DNA from: an uncultured SAR86 cluster bacterium
GTDB lineage: Bacteria; Pseudomonadota; Gammaproteobacteria; Magnimaribacterales; D2472
Direction: 5' to 3'
Length of the DNA: 64,000 nucleotides
NCBI GenBank assembly: GCA_902631785.1
Contig: CACOZT010000001.1
Span: 258,741-322,740, forward strand
The notes below the pieces were generated by a model that saw only the letters and a program-made list of their open reading frames with translations, searched no databases and was not told the DNA's origin. This document shows positions 19,318 through 27,888 of this stretch, in pieces. Each line of letters begins with the position of its first letter. The stretch's first letter is position 1. Position numbers and translations under genes: made by a program.

Positions 19318-20145
19318 ATGAAAAATGTTCATGCTGTATTCAATGGAACATTTGATAGCTTAGAAAAAATAAAAATATCTCCTCTGAGTAGAGCTTATAC
19401 ATTTTCAGATAGTGTCTATGAAGTCATACCCTTTCACAATGCAAAAGGTATCGCATACGAAAAACATATATCTAGGCTTCAAAATAGTTGTAACTCCCTG
19501 TCAATCTCTGCAAACATTGAAATCATTTCAAAAGAAATCACTGAACTTATAAATAAAAGTAAATTTAAGGATGGTTATGTTTACTATCAGGTTTCAAGAG
19601 GCGTAGATCAAATAAGATCACATATGTTTGATAATAATATTTCAGCTGAAACATTTGGTTATGTTTTAGAGCACAGTTTTAAATCACAATGTCTTAAAGT
19701 AATGCTTTGTGAGGACGTGAGATGGAGCAGATGTGACATTAAATCTACTTCATTATTAGGAAACATAATGAGTATGAACAGTGCTAAAAATAAAGGATGT
19801 GATGAAGTTATCATGCATAAAGATGATGCAATTACTGAGGGTGGGGCTTCAAATGTTTTTTTTGCAAGTGACGAGTGTGTTTATACACCCAGTCTATCTA
19901 AAAATATTCTTCCTGGAATTACCAGAGAGCTTTTAATTCAAGAAATCAAAGCATCAGGAATTAACATCGAAGAGGGTGATTATAAAATTGATGATCTTGT
20001 GAATGCTAAATCAATATGGTTAACAAGCTCTACAAAAGGGCTCGCACAAGTAACTGAAATAATTAATCAAAGAACAAATATAGCTATTGATCATCATCTA
20101 TTTTTAGAATGTGAAAAAATATTTAAAGATAGTTTTCTTAGTTAG
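19318..20145 (+). CDS. dat: Class IV PLP aminotransferase, probably D-alanine transaminase
   Basis: A 275-aa fold-type IV aminotransferase. The PLP lysine is K142 in CDIKSTSLLGN. ITEGGASNVFF supplies the Glu that contacts the pyridine nitrogen, and LPGITRELLIQ is the family signature. Class IV includes D-amino acid transaminases, branched-chain transaminases and aminodeoxychorismate lyase. The position right after dacA, as in other Gammaproteobacteria, favours a D-alanine transaminase making D-Ala/D-Glu. An IlvE-type role cannot be excluded, since no other ilvE is in the window. It overlaps holA tail to tail by 8 nt. Confidence 0.8.
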   Translation: MKNVHAVFNGTFDSLEKIKISPLSRAYTFSDSVYEVIPFHNAKGIAYEKHISRLQNSCNSLSISANIEIISKEITELINKSKFKDGYVYYQVSRGVDQIRSHMFDNNISAETFGYVLEHSFKSQCLKVMLCEDVRWSRCDIKSTSLLGNIMSMNSAKNKGCDEVIMHKDDAITEGGASNVFFASDECVYTPSLSKNILPGITRELLIQEIKASGINIEEGDYKIDDLVNAKSIWLTSSTKGLAQVTEIINQRTNIAIDHHLFLECEKIFKDSFLS

Positions 20146-21115
20146 AGGTTAGATTAATAACCATATTATCAAGCTCTTGCCAAAACTGATCTTTAGAGAT
20201 ACCGCCTAGTCCTTTTGAGGCAAGATCTAATTCATATACTTTTTTCTGAAGCACAAGCATTTTTTTGAGTGGATTTTTTTTAATAAAATTTAAATAGTTA
20301 GGAATTTTATTTTTCCAAATACCAGCTTTTTCCAAACTTATATTATCTTGATGCGATCCTATGCAGGTATTAATGACTTTTCCAATTATCCAAACTAAAA
20401 GGGGTCCATAGTGATCATCATTTTTTTTAATGGATTTGGTTATTCTTAATGCATATTTAGTGTCTAGTTCTATAATCTTATCTTCTAATTGATATGGAAG
20501 AAATTCCGCATTATCAAAGCCTATTTTTTTGTCTTTATTTTCCTCACAATAAGTTAATTTAAGAATATTTATTTCATTTTGTTGAGCAATCAAGTTGCCG
20601 GAAAAAATATCAGCTATTCTTGTTGAATAATCCCTTGCATCAGATTCGTTCATAAAATTTAGTTGATTTTTAACCCAAGCTTTTTCTTCATAGGACTTTA
20701 GCTTGTTACATTCAACGATCAATCCAAGACTGTCCAGTAACTTCACCCACTTGGTGTTTTTGTTAATTTTTTCGATTGATGATTTGATAATTATTGCAAT
20801 ATCATTAAATTTTTTAATATCTTGCATTTCAAAAATATTAACAATTTCCTTAGGAATTTTTCCTTTCAAATGATTTATCTCAATTATTATCTTAGATCCA
20901 AATAATGATCCAGAGGCATTTTCGAGAATGGTACTTTCTATTTTTGAATAGTCACTTTCTGTAATAATTTTTTTTTCATTAAAACTTTTTTCCTTTAAGA
21001 ATGAGTTAATTAAATCAACTGAATTATTTTTTAAAACGATCTCTGGACCAAAAACAAAAAATATATTTGAAGACTTATTTATATATTTACTTAACGATGT
21101 TGACTCACAAATCAA
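20138..21115 (-). CDS. holA: DNA polymerase III delta subunit
   Basis: A 325-aa clamp-loader subunit that opens the beta clamp. The N-terminal segment IFFVFGPEIVLKNNSVDLIN and the following acidic/Lys-rich region match the divergent HolA family. The call is supported by the position downstream of leuS and lptE, the classic leuS-lptE-holA order. The C-terminal AAA+ collar helix region (LLVWIIGKVI and following) is visible. It overlaps the lptE 3' end by 11 nt. nadD, which follows holA in many relatives, is absent. Confidence 0.88.
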   Translation of the reverse strand: MICESTSLSKYINKSSNIFFVFGPEIVLKNNSVDLINSFLKEKSFNEKKIITESDYSKIESTILENASGSLFGSKIIIEINHLKGKIPKEIVNIFEMQDIKKFNDIAIIIKSSIEKINKNTKWVKLLDSLGLIVECNKLKSYEEKAWVKNQLNFMNESDARDYSTRIADIFSGNLIAQQNEINILKLTYCEENKDKKIGFDNAEFLPYQLEDKIIELDTKYALRITKSIKKNDDHYGPLLVWIIGKVINTCIGSHQDNISLEKAGIWKNKIPNYLNFIKKNPLKKMLVLQKKVYELDLASKGLGGISKDQFWQELDNMVINLTSN

Positions 21116-21671
21116 TTAGATTTACCTCTAAAATTAGCTGTTCAATAACATCATTCATAATTTCTTTTTCCATAAATTTATTCATTTCATTTTCTGCCAA
21201 TGGATTTAGTTCTATCGCGCTGAATCTTTTCATTGAATTTATAGTTTTTGCATTATTTGAATGATTCATTTGCATTGAATGATCCTCATGCGTTGAATGT
21301 TCCATATGCTTTGAATGGTCTGTATGCATTGAATGGTCCATTTTCATTGATCCTGAGTTATTAATGCTAAAAACTAATTTTGCTTTTAGTTCAATTTCCA
21401 TTGCTCTCAAAGCAGTTCCTGAGTAAACGTTATATTTATTTATGTCAAAGCTATTTATGTTTAAATGAATTTTTTTATCATCAACTTTATCAAATTTGTT
21501 ACCAAAGATTTTTTCTATTTCCGATTGAAATTCTTTTGGGACCTCGTTCTCAAATGAAAAATAGTATTTATTTTTATCAAATTGTAATTTTTGATATTCA
21601 TTTAAGTTACATGAAGTAATCATAAAGCTTAACAATATTAAAAATAGTTCTCTTTTATATCTCATGATCAT
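21105..21671 (-). CDS. lptE: LPS-assembly lipoprotein LptE with a Met/His-rich repeat insert
   Basis: A 188-aa outer membrane lipoprotein. The lipobox ITSC puts the lipidated Cys at residue 21. LptE plugs the LptD barrel and helps insert lipopolysaccharide. The family is poorly conserved, so the call rests on the leuS-lptE-holA order, the lipoprotein signal and the C-terminal pattern (KRFSAIELNPLAENEMNKF and following helix). Residues 111-138 hold about five hexapeptides of the form [MTE]-[DEN]-H-S-x-[HQ], as in MDHSMH and TDHSKH. This is foreign to LptE and like the Met/His repeats of copper-binding PcoA/CopA proteins. Two in-frame ATGs (21671 and 21665) are possible starts. Confidence 0.8.
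   Translation of the reverse strand: MIMRYKRELFLILLSFMITSCNLNEYQKLQFDKNKYYFSFENEVPKEFQSEIEKIFGNKFDKVDDKKIHLNINSFDINKYNVYSGTALRAMEIELKAKLVFSINNSGSMKMDHSMHTDHSKHMEHSTHEDHSMQMNHSNNAKTINSMKRFSAIELNPLAENEMNKFMEKEIMNDVIEQLILEVNLIDL
21258..21341 (-). repeat. 18-bp tandem repeat encoding Met/His hexapeptides in lptE
   Basis: An 18-bp unit is repeated in tandem four to five times. On the plus strand each copy carries TTGAATG, then TC, then ATG in register. It encodes the D-H-S-centred hexapeptides of LptE. Copies differ at several positions, so it is not a recent pure slippage array, and selection on the His/Ser/Asp positions is likely. Confidence 0.8.
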
Positions 21672-21707
21672 TTATATTAGCTTGGATGACATTGCTATTT
21701 ATTTTAT

Positions 21708-24113
21708 CTAAATTACAAAATTTATTAATTTATCTTTAACGAAGATAGTTTTTCTTATTTCATTGTCTCCTATGTTATTTTTAACATTCTCAACATCCAT
21801 TGATAGATTTTTTATTGTTTCTTCATCTAAATTTTTACTTATATTTAATTTTCCTCTAACTTTCCCATTAATTTGTATTATCAACTCATACTCATTTGAT
21901 TCGATAATAGTTTCATCATATTCAGGCCAAGATGTTTCGATGCAAGATCTGTCATTCATAAAACTGCTCCATAAGTATTCGCAAATATGTGGAGAAATCG
22001 GAAATAACATTTTTAGGGAAAACAGTATTGCCTCATTTAAACAATACTTTTGAGCATTAGTAGCATCATCTTTTTTGAATTCATCTGGAATAAAATTGAG
22101 CAACTCCATTATTGCTGCAATCGCAGTGTTAAAAGAAAATCTTATTTCATAATCATTTTCAACTTTTTTTAATGTAGAGTGACATTTTCTTCTCAATTCA
22201 ATTTCTTCCTTTGTGAATTCAAATTCTTCATCAAATTTAATATATTTTTTTCCTTCAATAAGGCTCCAGATTCTTTTTAAAAATCTTGAAGCACCTTCAA
22301 CAGATGATTCACTCCATTCTAAACTTTGTTCAGGAGGCGATGTGAACATCATATAAAGCCTGACGGTATCTGCTCCATATTTTTCAATGTATGATTGCGG
22401 GTCAACAGTATTGCCTTTAGATTTGGACATCTTTGCACCATCTTTAAGAACCATTCCTTGAGTAAGCAACTTTTTAAAAGGTTCATTGCCTTCAACTAGC
22501 CCAATATCTCGAAGAGCTTTATGAAAAAATCTTGAATATAACAAATGTAAAATAGCATGCTCTATACCACCGACATATAAATCTACTGGTAGCCAATATT
22601 TAGTATTTTCATCAAAGATTTCATTATTGTTGTTAGAAGAAGTAAATCTCGCGTAATACCAAGATGAATCCATAAAAGTATCAAATGTATCACTTTCTCT
22701 AAAAAGGTTATTGTCCAAATTTATGAAATCTTCATTTTGACTTAATGGAATTGGTGACGAATTCTTTTTTAGTTTTGGAAGTTCAACAGGCATATCATTT
22801 TCGTCAATAACTTTTGGATCACCATTTTCATAAATGACGGGTATTGGACAACCCCAATATCTTTGCCTACTTACTCCCCAATCCCTAAGCCTATATTGAA
22901 TAAGCTGCTTACCAGATTTTAATTTAACTAATTCTTCGATGATTTTTTTTGATCCTTCTGCTGATGAAAGACCATTAAACTTGTCTGAATTTATTAAAAT
23001 TCCATTTTCAGTTCTTGGTAATTTCTCCTCTTTATTTTCAATGACTTCTTTGATATCAAGATTATATTTTTTTGCAAATTCAAAATCTCTTGAATCGTGA
23101 GCTGGAACTCCCATTACAACACCTGTTCCATAGTCAAGTAATACAAAATTTCCAATCCATACAGGTAATTTATCTCCGGTTAATGGATGAACTACTCTAA
23201 GACCTGTATCAATACCAAGTTTCTCAGCTTTTGCCATATCTGCTTCTGCAGTTTTAGCTTCCTTACATTTATTAAGAAAGTTTGATATTTTTTTATTATC
23301 TTCAGAAATTTTTATTGCAAGTGGATGATTAGGGGATATAGCAAGAAAAGATACTCCAAAAATAGTATCAGGTCTTGTTGAAAAGGTTATTAGTGAGTCT
23401 TTACCCCCATCAATTTTATATTCAATCTCAGCACCATATGATTTTCCAATCCAATTCTTTTGCATTAACTTTACATTATCTGGCCAATCTAGATCTTCAA
23501 GTGAAGATAGAAGTTCATCTGCATAGTCAGTAATTTTTATGAACCATTGATCTATTTCTTTTATTTCTATTTGAACTCCAGAACGCCAACCTTTACCATC
23601 TATTACTTGTTCATTTGCTAAAACGGTCTTATCTTCAGGGTCCCAATTAACCATTGATTTTTTTCTATAAACGAGACCTGCATCATAAAATTTTTTAAAA
23701 ATTAATTGCTCCCATTTGTAGTAACTTGAGTCGCATGTCCTAAGTTCTTTAGACCAATCATAACTAAAGCCAAGAGACTGTAATTGTGATTTCATGTTTT
23801 CAATATTCTTGTTTGTCCAATCGTTTGGACTTACTTTATTTGCAATAGCAGCATTTTCTGCAGGCAGTCCAAAAGCATCCCAGCCCATTGGCTGAAATAC
23901 ATTAAAGTTTTTCATTCTCTTATATCTAGAGATCACATCTCCAATCGTATAATTTCTAACGTGACCCATATGCAATTTACCAGAGGGGTAAGGAAACATT
24001 GATAGACAATAATATTTTTCTCTTTTATCTATTTTGGAAACATATCTTTTTTCTTCATTCCATTTGTTTTGAATGATTTTTTCAATTGTTTTGTGATTAT
24101 AGTTTGAGCTCAT
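21708..24113 (-). CDS. leuS: Leucyl-tRNA synthetase
   Basis: An 801-aa class Ia synthetase, a little short of the 860 aa of E. coli. HMGH (48-51) in [16 protein letters not shown] and KMSKSKGN are the ATP-binding signatures. The CP1 editing domain is present, with [11 protein letters not shown] and [13 protein letters not shown] (the editing Asp). [16 protein letters not shown] and the C-terminal INGKVRGKL are also typical. It is the first gene of the leuS-lptE-holA group on the minus strand. Confidence 0.97.
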   Translation of the reverse strand: MSSNYNHKTIEKIIQNKWNEEKRYVSKIDKREKYYCLSMFPYPSGKLHMGHVRNYTIGDVISRYKRMKNFNVFQPMGWDAFGLPAENAAIANKVSPNDWTNKNIENMKSQLQSLGFSYDWSKELRTCDSSYYKWEQLIFKKFYDAGLVYRKKSMVNWDPEDKTVLANEQVIDGKGWRSGVQIEIKEIDQWFIKITDYADELLSSLEDLDWPDNVKLMQKNWIGKSYGAEIEYKIDGGKDSLITFSTRPDTIFGVSFLAISPNHPLAIKISEDNKKISNFLNKCKEAKTAEADMAKAEKLGIDTGLRVVHPLTGDKLPVWIGNFVLLDYGTGVVMGVPAHDSRDFEFAKKYNLDIKEVIENKEEKLPRTENGILINSDKFNGLSSAEGSKKIIEELVKLKSGKQLIQYRLRDWGVSRQRYWGCPIPVIYENGDPKVIDENDMPVELPKLKKNSSPIPLSQNEDFINLDNNLFRESDTFDTFMDSSWYYARFTSSNNNNEIFDENTKYWLPVDLYVGGIEHAILHLLYSRFFHKALRDIGLVEGNEPFKKLLTQGMVLKDGAKMSKSKGNTVDPQSYIEKYGADTVRLYMMFTSPPEQSLEWSESSVEGASRFLKRIWSLIEGKKYIKFDEEFEFTKEEIELRRKCHSTLKKVENDYEIRFSFNTAIAAIMELLNFIPDEFKKDDATNAQKYCLNEAILFSLKMLFPISPHICEYLWSSFMNDRSCIETSWPEYDETIIESNEYELIIQINGKVRGKLNISKNLDEETIKNLSMDVENVKNNIGDNEIRKTIFVKDKLINFVI

Positions 24114-24156
24114 TATTAGAATTTAAAAAGTTATAGAACTAATTACTAAAATTTAA

Positions 24157-24312
24157 TTAATTTCCAGTATCGTTTTTGGGAGATTCTTCAATATCTATAT
24201 TAGTAGATCCCTTAGTAATTCGAACTGATTCTTCTCCTTGACTTACTTCAATTTCTTTTAAATTTGATTCTTCTAGCATTTCAATCAATGTCTTTATTTT
24301 TCTTATATCCAT
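24157..24312 (-). CDS. accB: Truncated AccB: N-terminal segment of biotin carboxyl carrier protein
   Basis: A 51-aa reading frame that begins [18 protein letters not shown] and continues to GEESVRITK. It aligns without gaps to the first 34 residues of E. coli AccB, the part that contacts biotin carboxylase. After a short acidic linker it stops at TAA (24157). There is no Pro/Ala hinge, no biotinyl domain and no EAMKM motif, and accC does not follow. AAAAGG 9-14 nt before the ATG is a good ribosome site, and it starts 3 bp after aroQ, so it is probably still translated. It is either a decaying remnant of the aroQ-accB-accC operon or a free N-terminal peptide. In E. coli the AccB N-terminal region is reported to be enough for autoregulation of accBC; any such role here is inference. 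Confidence 0.85.
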   Translation of the reverse strand: MDIRKIKTLIEMLEESNLKEIEVSQGEESVRITKGSTNIDIEESPKNDTGN

Positions 24313-24315
24313 AAT

Positions 24316-24753
24316 TTATACCTTTTTATTTTTTATAGCCTCCTCTAGGGCAAGAACATAGCCTTCCGTTCCATGCCCACTAAAAACTTTTTCTGCAATA
24401 TCACTAAAGTAGGATTTTTTTCTAAAATCCTCTCTAGAATTTATATCTGATATATGTACTTCATAAAATGGTATTTTTACAGCTAAAATTGCATCTCTTA
24501 AAGCTACGCTTGTGTGAGTGTAACCCGCAGGATTAAAAATTATTGAATCAGTATCATTTTCAAAAGCAGAATGAATTGCATCTATTAGCTCATGCTCGGC
24601 ATTACTTTGATAAAAGTAAACTTCACATTCGTTATCATTAGCTGTTTTTTTTAATTTTGCTTCAATATCATCAAGTGTTTCTGAACCATAAATATCTTCC
24701 TCGCGCATACCGAGCATATTTAGATTTGGACCATTAAGCACTAATATCTTCAT
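24316..24753 (-). CDS. aroQ: 3-dehydroquinate dehydratase, type II
   Basis: A 145-aa enzyme that converts 3-dehydroquinate to 3-dehydroshikimate in the shikimate pathway and works as a dodecamer. LVLNGPNLNMLGMRE carries the active-site Asn and Arg, with Tyr in DIYGS. IIFNPAGYTHTSVALRDAI holds the Asn and His pair, and YEVHISDINSREDFR the final Arg. The length is standard. Its neighbours are an AccB fragment and a DsbD alpha-domain gene, the eroded form of the dsbD-aroQ-accB-accC order of Pseudomonas. Confidence 0.97.
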   Translation of the reverse strand: MKILVLNGPNLNMLGMREEDIYGSETLDDIEAKLKKTANDNECEVYFYQSNAEHELIDAIHSAFENDTDSIIFNPAGYTHTSVALRDAILAVKIPFYEVHISDINSREDFRKKSYFSDIAEKVFSGHGTEGYVLALEEAIKNKKV

Positions 24754-24793
24754 TTAAAAGATTTTAACAGAATTTAAATACATTTATATGATT

Positions 24794-25219
24794 TTATAAA
24801 ATATTTTTATTTTGAACAGGATAGCAAAAACCTCTATCAGAGCAGCCCTGATATGCTACTTCAACAAGCATTCCTTCAATTTTTTTTTGAGATGAGATCT
24901 TCAAAATCTTTCTTACGATTTTAGTTTCACCAAAAAATTCGTCCTCATGCTCAATAATCATTCCATCACTTATATCAAACTCAACAATATCTTGATCATT
25001 TTTGATAAGAATTGAATCAAAATAAAGGTAATAACCATCTTCAATTGACCAATTTACTTTGAGAGTTCCTCCATCTTTTGAATAACTGATTATAAATACC
25101 TCGTCGGCAGGCTTTATTTCGTTATCCTTTAAATTCATAAAAGATATATCTTGACCTGCAAGTGCAATGTCAATAGATAACAAAGAGAATATTAAAAATA
25201 ATGTCTTTTTCATTAACAA
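24794..25219 (-). CDS. Stand-alone N-terminal (alpha) domain of DsbD
   Basis: A 141-aa secreted protein with a signal peptide (about 1-21). The Ig-like DsbD alpha domain shows VNWSIEDGYYLYFDSI, a DEFFGE segment and VAYQGCSDRGFCYPV. C126 and C132 match the redox pair that passes electrons to DsbC, CcmG and others. The polytopic beta domain and thioredoxin-like gamma domain that make full DsbD about 570 aa are missing; the stop comes 10 residues after the second Cys. aroQ follows after 40 bp. It could be a working periplasmic adaptor served by another membrane reductase (CcdA/ScsB type), or a remnant. The intact Cys pair argues for the former. Confidence 0.85.
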   Translation of the reverse strand: MLMKKTLFLIFSLLSIDIALAGQDISFMNLKDNEIKPADEVFIISYSKDGGTLKVNWSIEDGYYLYFDSILIKNDQDIVEFDISDGMIIEHEDEFFGETKIVRKILKISSQKKIEGMLVEVAYQGCSDRGFCYPVQNKNIL

Positions 25220-25279
25220 CTAGGATAAACTTCCCAAATTATAAAGCGAAAACAAACTTTATTTATAATAAAAATATAA

Positions 25280-26290
25280 ATGATAAGAAATTTTTTAATA
25301 AATATTTTATTTTCAATACCTATTTGGTTAATTGACCTCGTATATAAATTTAATAAAGACATCAAAAGAGGATTTATTTTCGATTCTCAATCAAGGATGT
25401 TATTTGCTCTAATGCCAAAATTTGATCTGCATAAGATTGAGGATAGCGAAATTCCCAAAATTAGAAATCTTATTAATGAGAAAAGAAAAAATCTAAGGCT
25501 TTCAAATAAAACAAAAAAGAAAGTAATTACTAAGGAACATTTCATCGATACAGAAAATAATCTAAAGTTGAGAGAGTACATCCCATATAAAACTGATAAT
25601 GATAATATCATTCTTTATTTTCATGGCGGCGGCTACGTATTAAATTCAATTGATACGCATAACCTTACTGTTTCTTATTTTTCTGAAAAGTTAAGGACAA
25701 GAATATTTTCCTTAGCTTATGGTTTATCTCCTGAAAATAAATATCCTCATGCAATGAATCAGGCATTATCAGCAATAGATTGGTTGGCTAAAAATGGTAA
25801 TAACATCAAAAATATTAGCCTTTGTGGCGACAGTGCTGGTGCACATCTTGCTGCCTCTGTGGCTCATTCACTATCAAATGACCAAAAGGAAAATGTGCAT
25901 AGTCAATTTCTAATTTATCCAATGTGTGACCCAAGCTGTGCAAGCGAATCAATCGAGCTTTTTAAGGATAATTATTTATTAACGAAAGAGTCTATGAAAT
26001 GGTTCTGGGAAAAATTTAAAAATAATGATGAAGACAACTTGAAAGATACATTTAACTTATTGCTATTTAATCCAAATAAAGACTTTCCAAAGACAATCAT
26101 TGTAACTGCTGGGTTTGACCCACTCTCAGATGAAGCAGAAAAATATGCTTTTTTACTTCATGAAAGCGGTAATTATGTGAAACAATTACATTATCCTTCT
26201 TTATTTCATGGATTTGCTGCCATGACAAGATTGAAATCAGCGAACAAAGCTGTGAATGATTTTTTATTAGAATATAAGAAAATATTATGA
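25280..26290 (+). CDS. Alpha/beta hydrolase, HSL-type esterase/lipase
   Basis: A 336-aa hydrolase of the hormone-sensitive-lipase group. HGGG (115-118) forms the oxyanion hole. GDSAG (183-187) carries the nucleophile S185. Asp in VTAGFDPLSDEAE and His in SLFHGFAAM complete the triad. A hydrophobic N-terminal stretch (about 3-20) may anchor it to the membrane. The substrate is unknown, probably short acyl esters. A TATAAT at 25264-25269 lies just upstream. The end overlaps the ABC ATPase gene by an ATGA junction, so the two are coupled. Confidence 0.88.
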   Translation: MIRNFLINILFSIPIWLIDLVYKFNKDIKRGFIFDSQSRMLFALMPKFDLHKIEDSEIPKIRNLINEKRKNLRLSNKTKKKVITKEHFIDTENNLKLREYIPYKTDNDNIILYFHGGGYVLNSIDTHNLTVSYFSEKLRTRIFSLAYGLSPENKYPHAMNQALSAIDWLAKNGNNIKNISLCGDSAGAHLAASVAHSLSNDQKENVHSQFLIYPMCDPSCASESIELFKDNYLLTKESMKWFWEKFKNNDEDNLKDTFNLLLFNPNKDFPKTIIVTAGFDPLSDEAEKYAFLLHESGNYVKQLHYPSLFHGFAAMTRLKSANKAVNDFLLEYKKIL

Positions 26291-27873
26291 GTAATATTGT
26301 AGAGGTCAGAAATTTAAGCATCGATTTTAAGGTAAGAGATGGAAAATTTCGTGCGGTTGATAATATAAGTTTTGATGTTCAGCAGAATAAAACTTTAGCT
26401 TTAGTTGGTGAATCTGGATCAGGTAAATCAGTCACAGCGATGTCAATTATGCAGCTCTTACCATTCCCTCAATCATCTTATACTGGTGAATCTTCAATAA
26501 AATTTAATAACAAAGAAATTATAAATGCTTCAAAAAAAGACCTTCTATCTCTAAGAGGGAACATCATTTCAATGGTTTTTCAAGAACCAATGACATCCTT
26601 AAATCCTTATCATAGAGTGGGAGAACAAATCACGGAATCAGTATTACTGCACTCTAAAGTTTCGAAAAAAGAAGCAAAAGATGAAGCTATAAATTTAATG
26701 AATTTGGTTGAGATTGATGATGTTGAGAGAAGATTTAATTCATATCCTCACGAATTATCAGGTGGGCAACGACAAAGAATAATGATAGCCATGGCTTTAG
26801 TTAATAAACCTAAGCTGTTAATTGCAGACGAGCCTACAACTGCTCTTGATGTCACCATACAAGCTCAAATCTTAGATCTTATGTCTAAATTAAAGAATGA
26901 GCTAGGCATGTCTATTCTATTTATTACTCATGATTTAGGTCTTGTAAAAGAGTTCTCTGATCAAGTTTGTGTAATGCAAAATGGAAATATTGTAGAAAGT
27001 GGAAATACAAACGATGTTTTTGATAATCCCCAACATAAGTATACTCAAAAATTACTTAATGCAGAGCCTCAACCTAAAACGATTATAAATAACGAAGAGA
27101 ATCCTCTGATCAAAATTGAAAATTTAAATATTTTTTATAATATGCCAAGAACTAGTTTTTTTAAAAAAAATAGATTTCATGCCGTAAAAGATACATCTAT
27201 AAATATATACAAAAATACTACAATTGGTCTGGTTGGCGAGTCAGGATCAGGTAAATCTACTCTTGGAAAGGCCATAGCAAATCTAACTCCATTTGAAGGA
27301 AAAATTTATTACGATGGAAGGGATATTGCTTCTTCTTCAAAAGAAATCAAGAAACATATTCAAATAGTATTTCAGGATCCATATGGATCTTTATCACCAA
27401 GAATGACAATTGGCGAAATAGTTGGTGAAGGATTAGGGGTGCATTTTAAACTGACAAAAAAAGAATCAGATTCAAAGATTGATAAAGTTTTATCAGATGT
27501 AGGAATCGAGCTAAATGCTAAAAATAAATATCCTCATGAATTCTCTGGCGGTCAACGTCAAAGAATAGCCATCGCTAGATCTCTAATAATGAATCCTAAT
27601 TTTATGATTTTGGATGAACCCACTTCTGCTCTTGATAGGTCAATACAAATTCAAGTTATAAATCTGTTAAAAGATATTCAAGATGAGTACAAATTAACAT
27701 ATCTATTCATAAGTCATGATTTAAAGGTGATCCGCTCAATGTCTGATTATATTTTTGTAATGAAGGATGGAATAATAGTAGAATCAGGCCTGTCAAATGA
27801 TGTTTTTGACTATCCAAAACAAAAATATACTAAAAAATTGCTCTCAGCTGCGTTAAGATACGCAACCGATTGA
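26287..27873 (+). CDS. Dual ATP-binding protein of a peptide ABC importer (YejF-like)
   Basis: A 528-aa fusion of two nucleotide-binding domains of the oligopeptide/nickel (Opp/Dpp/Yej) class. The first has Walker A GESGSGKS (41-48), LSGGQRQRI and LIADEPTTALDVT. The second repeats GESGSGKST, FSGGQRQRI and LDEPTSALDRS. The QxxQ-DP type Q-loops (FQEPMTSLNP and FQDPYGSLSP) are typical of this class. In E. coli YejF works with YejABE to take up peptides; no permease or binding protein gene is next to it here. It is translationally coupled to the upstream esterase. Confidence 0.9.
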   Translation: MSNIVEVRNLSIDFKVRDGKFRAVDNISFDVQQNKTLALVGESGSGKSVTAMSIMQLLPFPQSSYTGESSIKFNNKEIINASKKDLLSLRGNIISMVFQEPMTSLNPYHRVGEQITESVLLHSKVSKKEAKDEAINLMNLVEIDDVERRFNSYPHELSGGQRQRIMIAMALVNKPKLLIADEPTTALDVTIQAQILDLMSKLKNELGMSILFITHDLGLVKEFSDQVCVMQNGNIVESGNTNDVFDNPQHKYTQKLLNAEPQPKTIINNEENPLIKIENLNIFYNMPRTSFFKKNRFHAVKDTSINIYKNTTIGLVGESGSGKSTLGKAIANLTPFEGKIYYDGRDIASSSKEIKKHIQIVFQDPYGSLSPRMTIGEIVGEGLGVHFKLTKKESDSKIDKVLSDVGIELNAKNKYPHEFSGGQRQRIAIARSLIMNPNFMILDEPTSALDRSIQIQVINLLKDIQDEYKLTYLFISHDLKVIRSMSDYIFVMKDGIIVESGLSNDVFDYPKQKYTKKLLSAALRYATD

Positions 27874-27888
27874 GAAAATGTTTACAAA

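Noticed and set aside
21258-21341. 18-bp repeats in lptE as a CRISPR-like array
   Set aside because: The repeats are direct, without spacers, in frame and diverged; they encode a peptide repeat and no cas genes are near.
24754-24793. Remaining DsbD membrane domain downstream of the alpha domain by frameshift
   Set aside because: Only 40 bp separate the stop from aroQ, so no membrane or thioredoxin domain can be hidden there.
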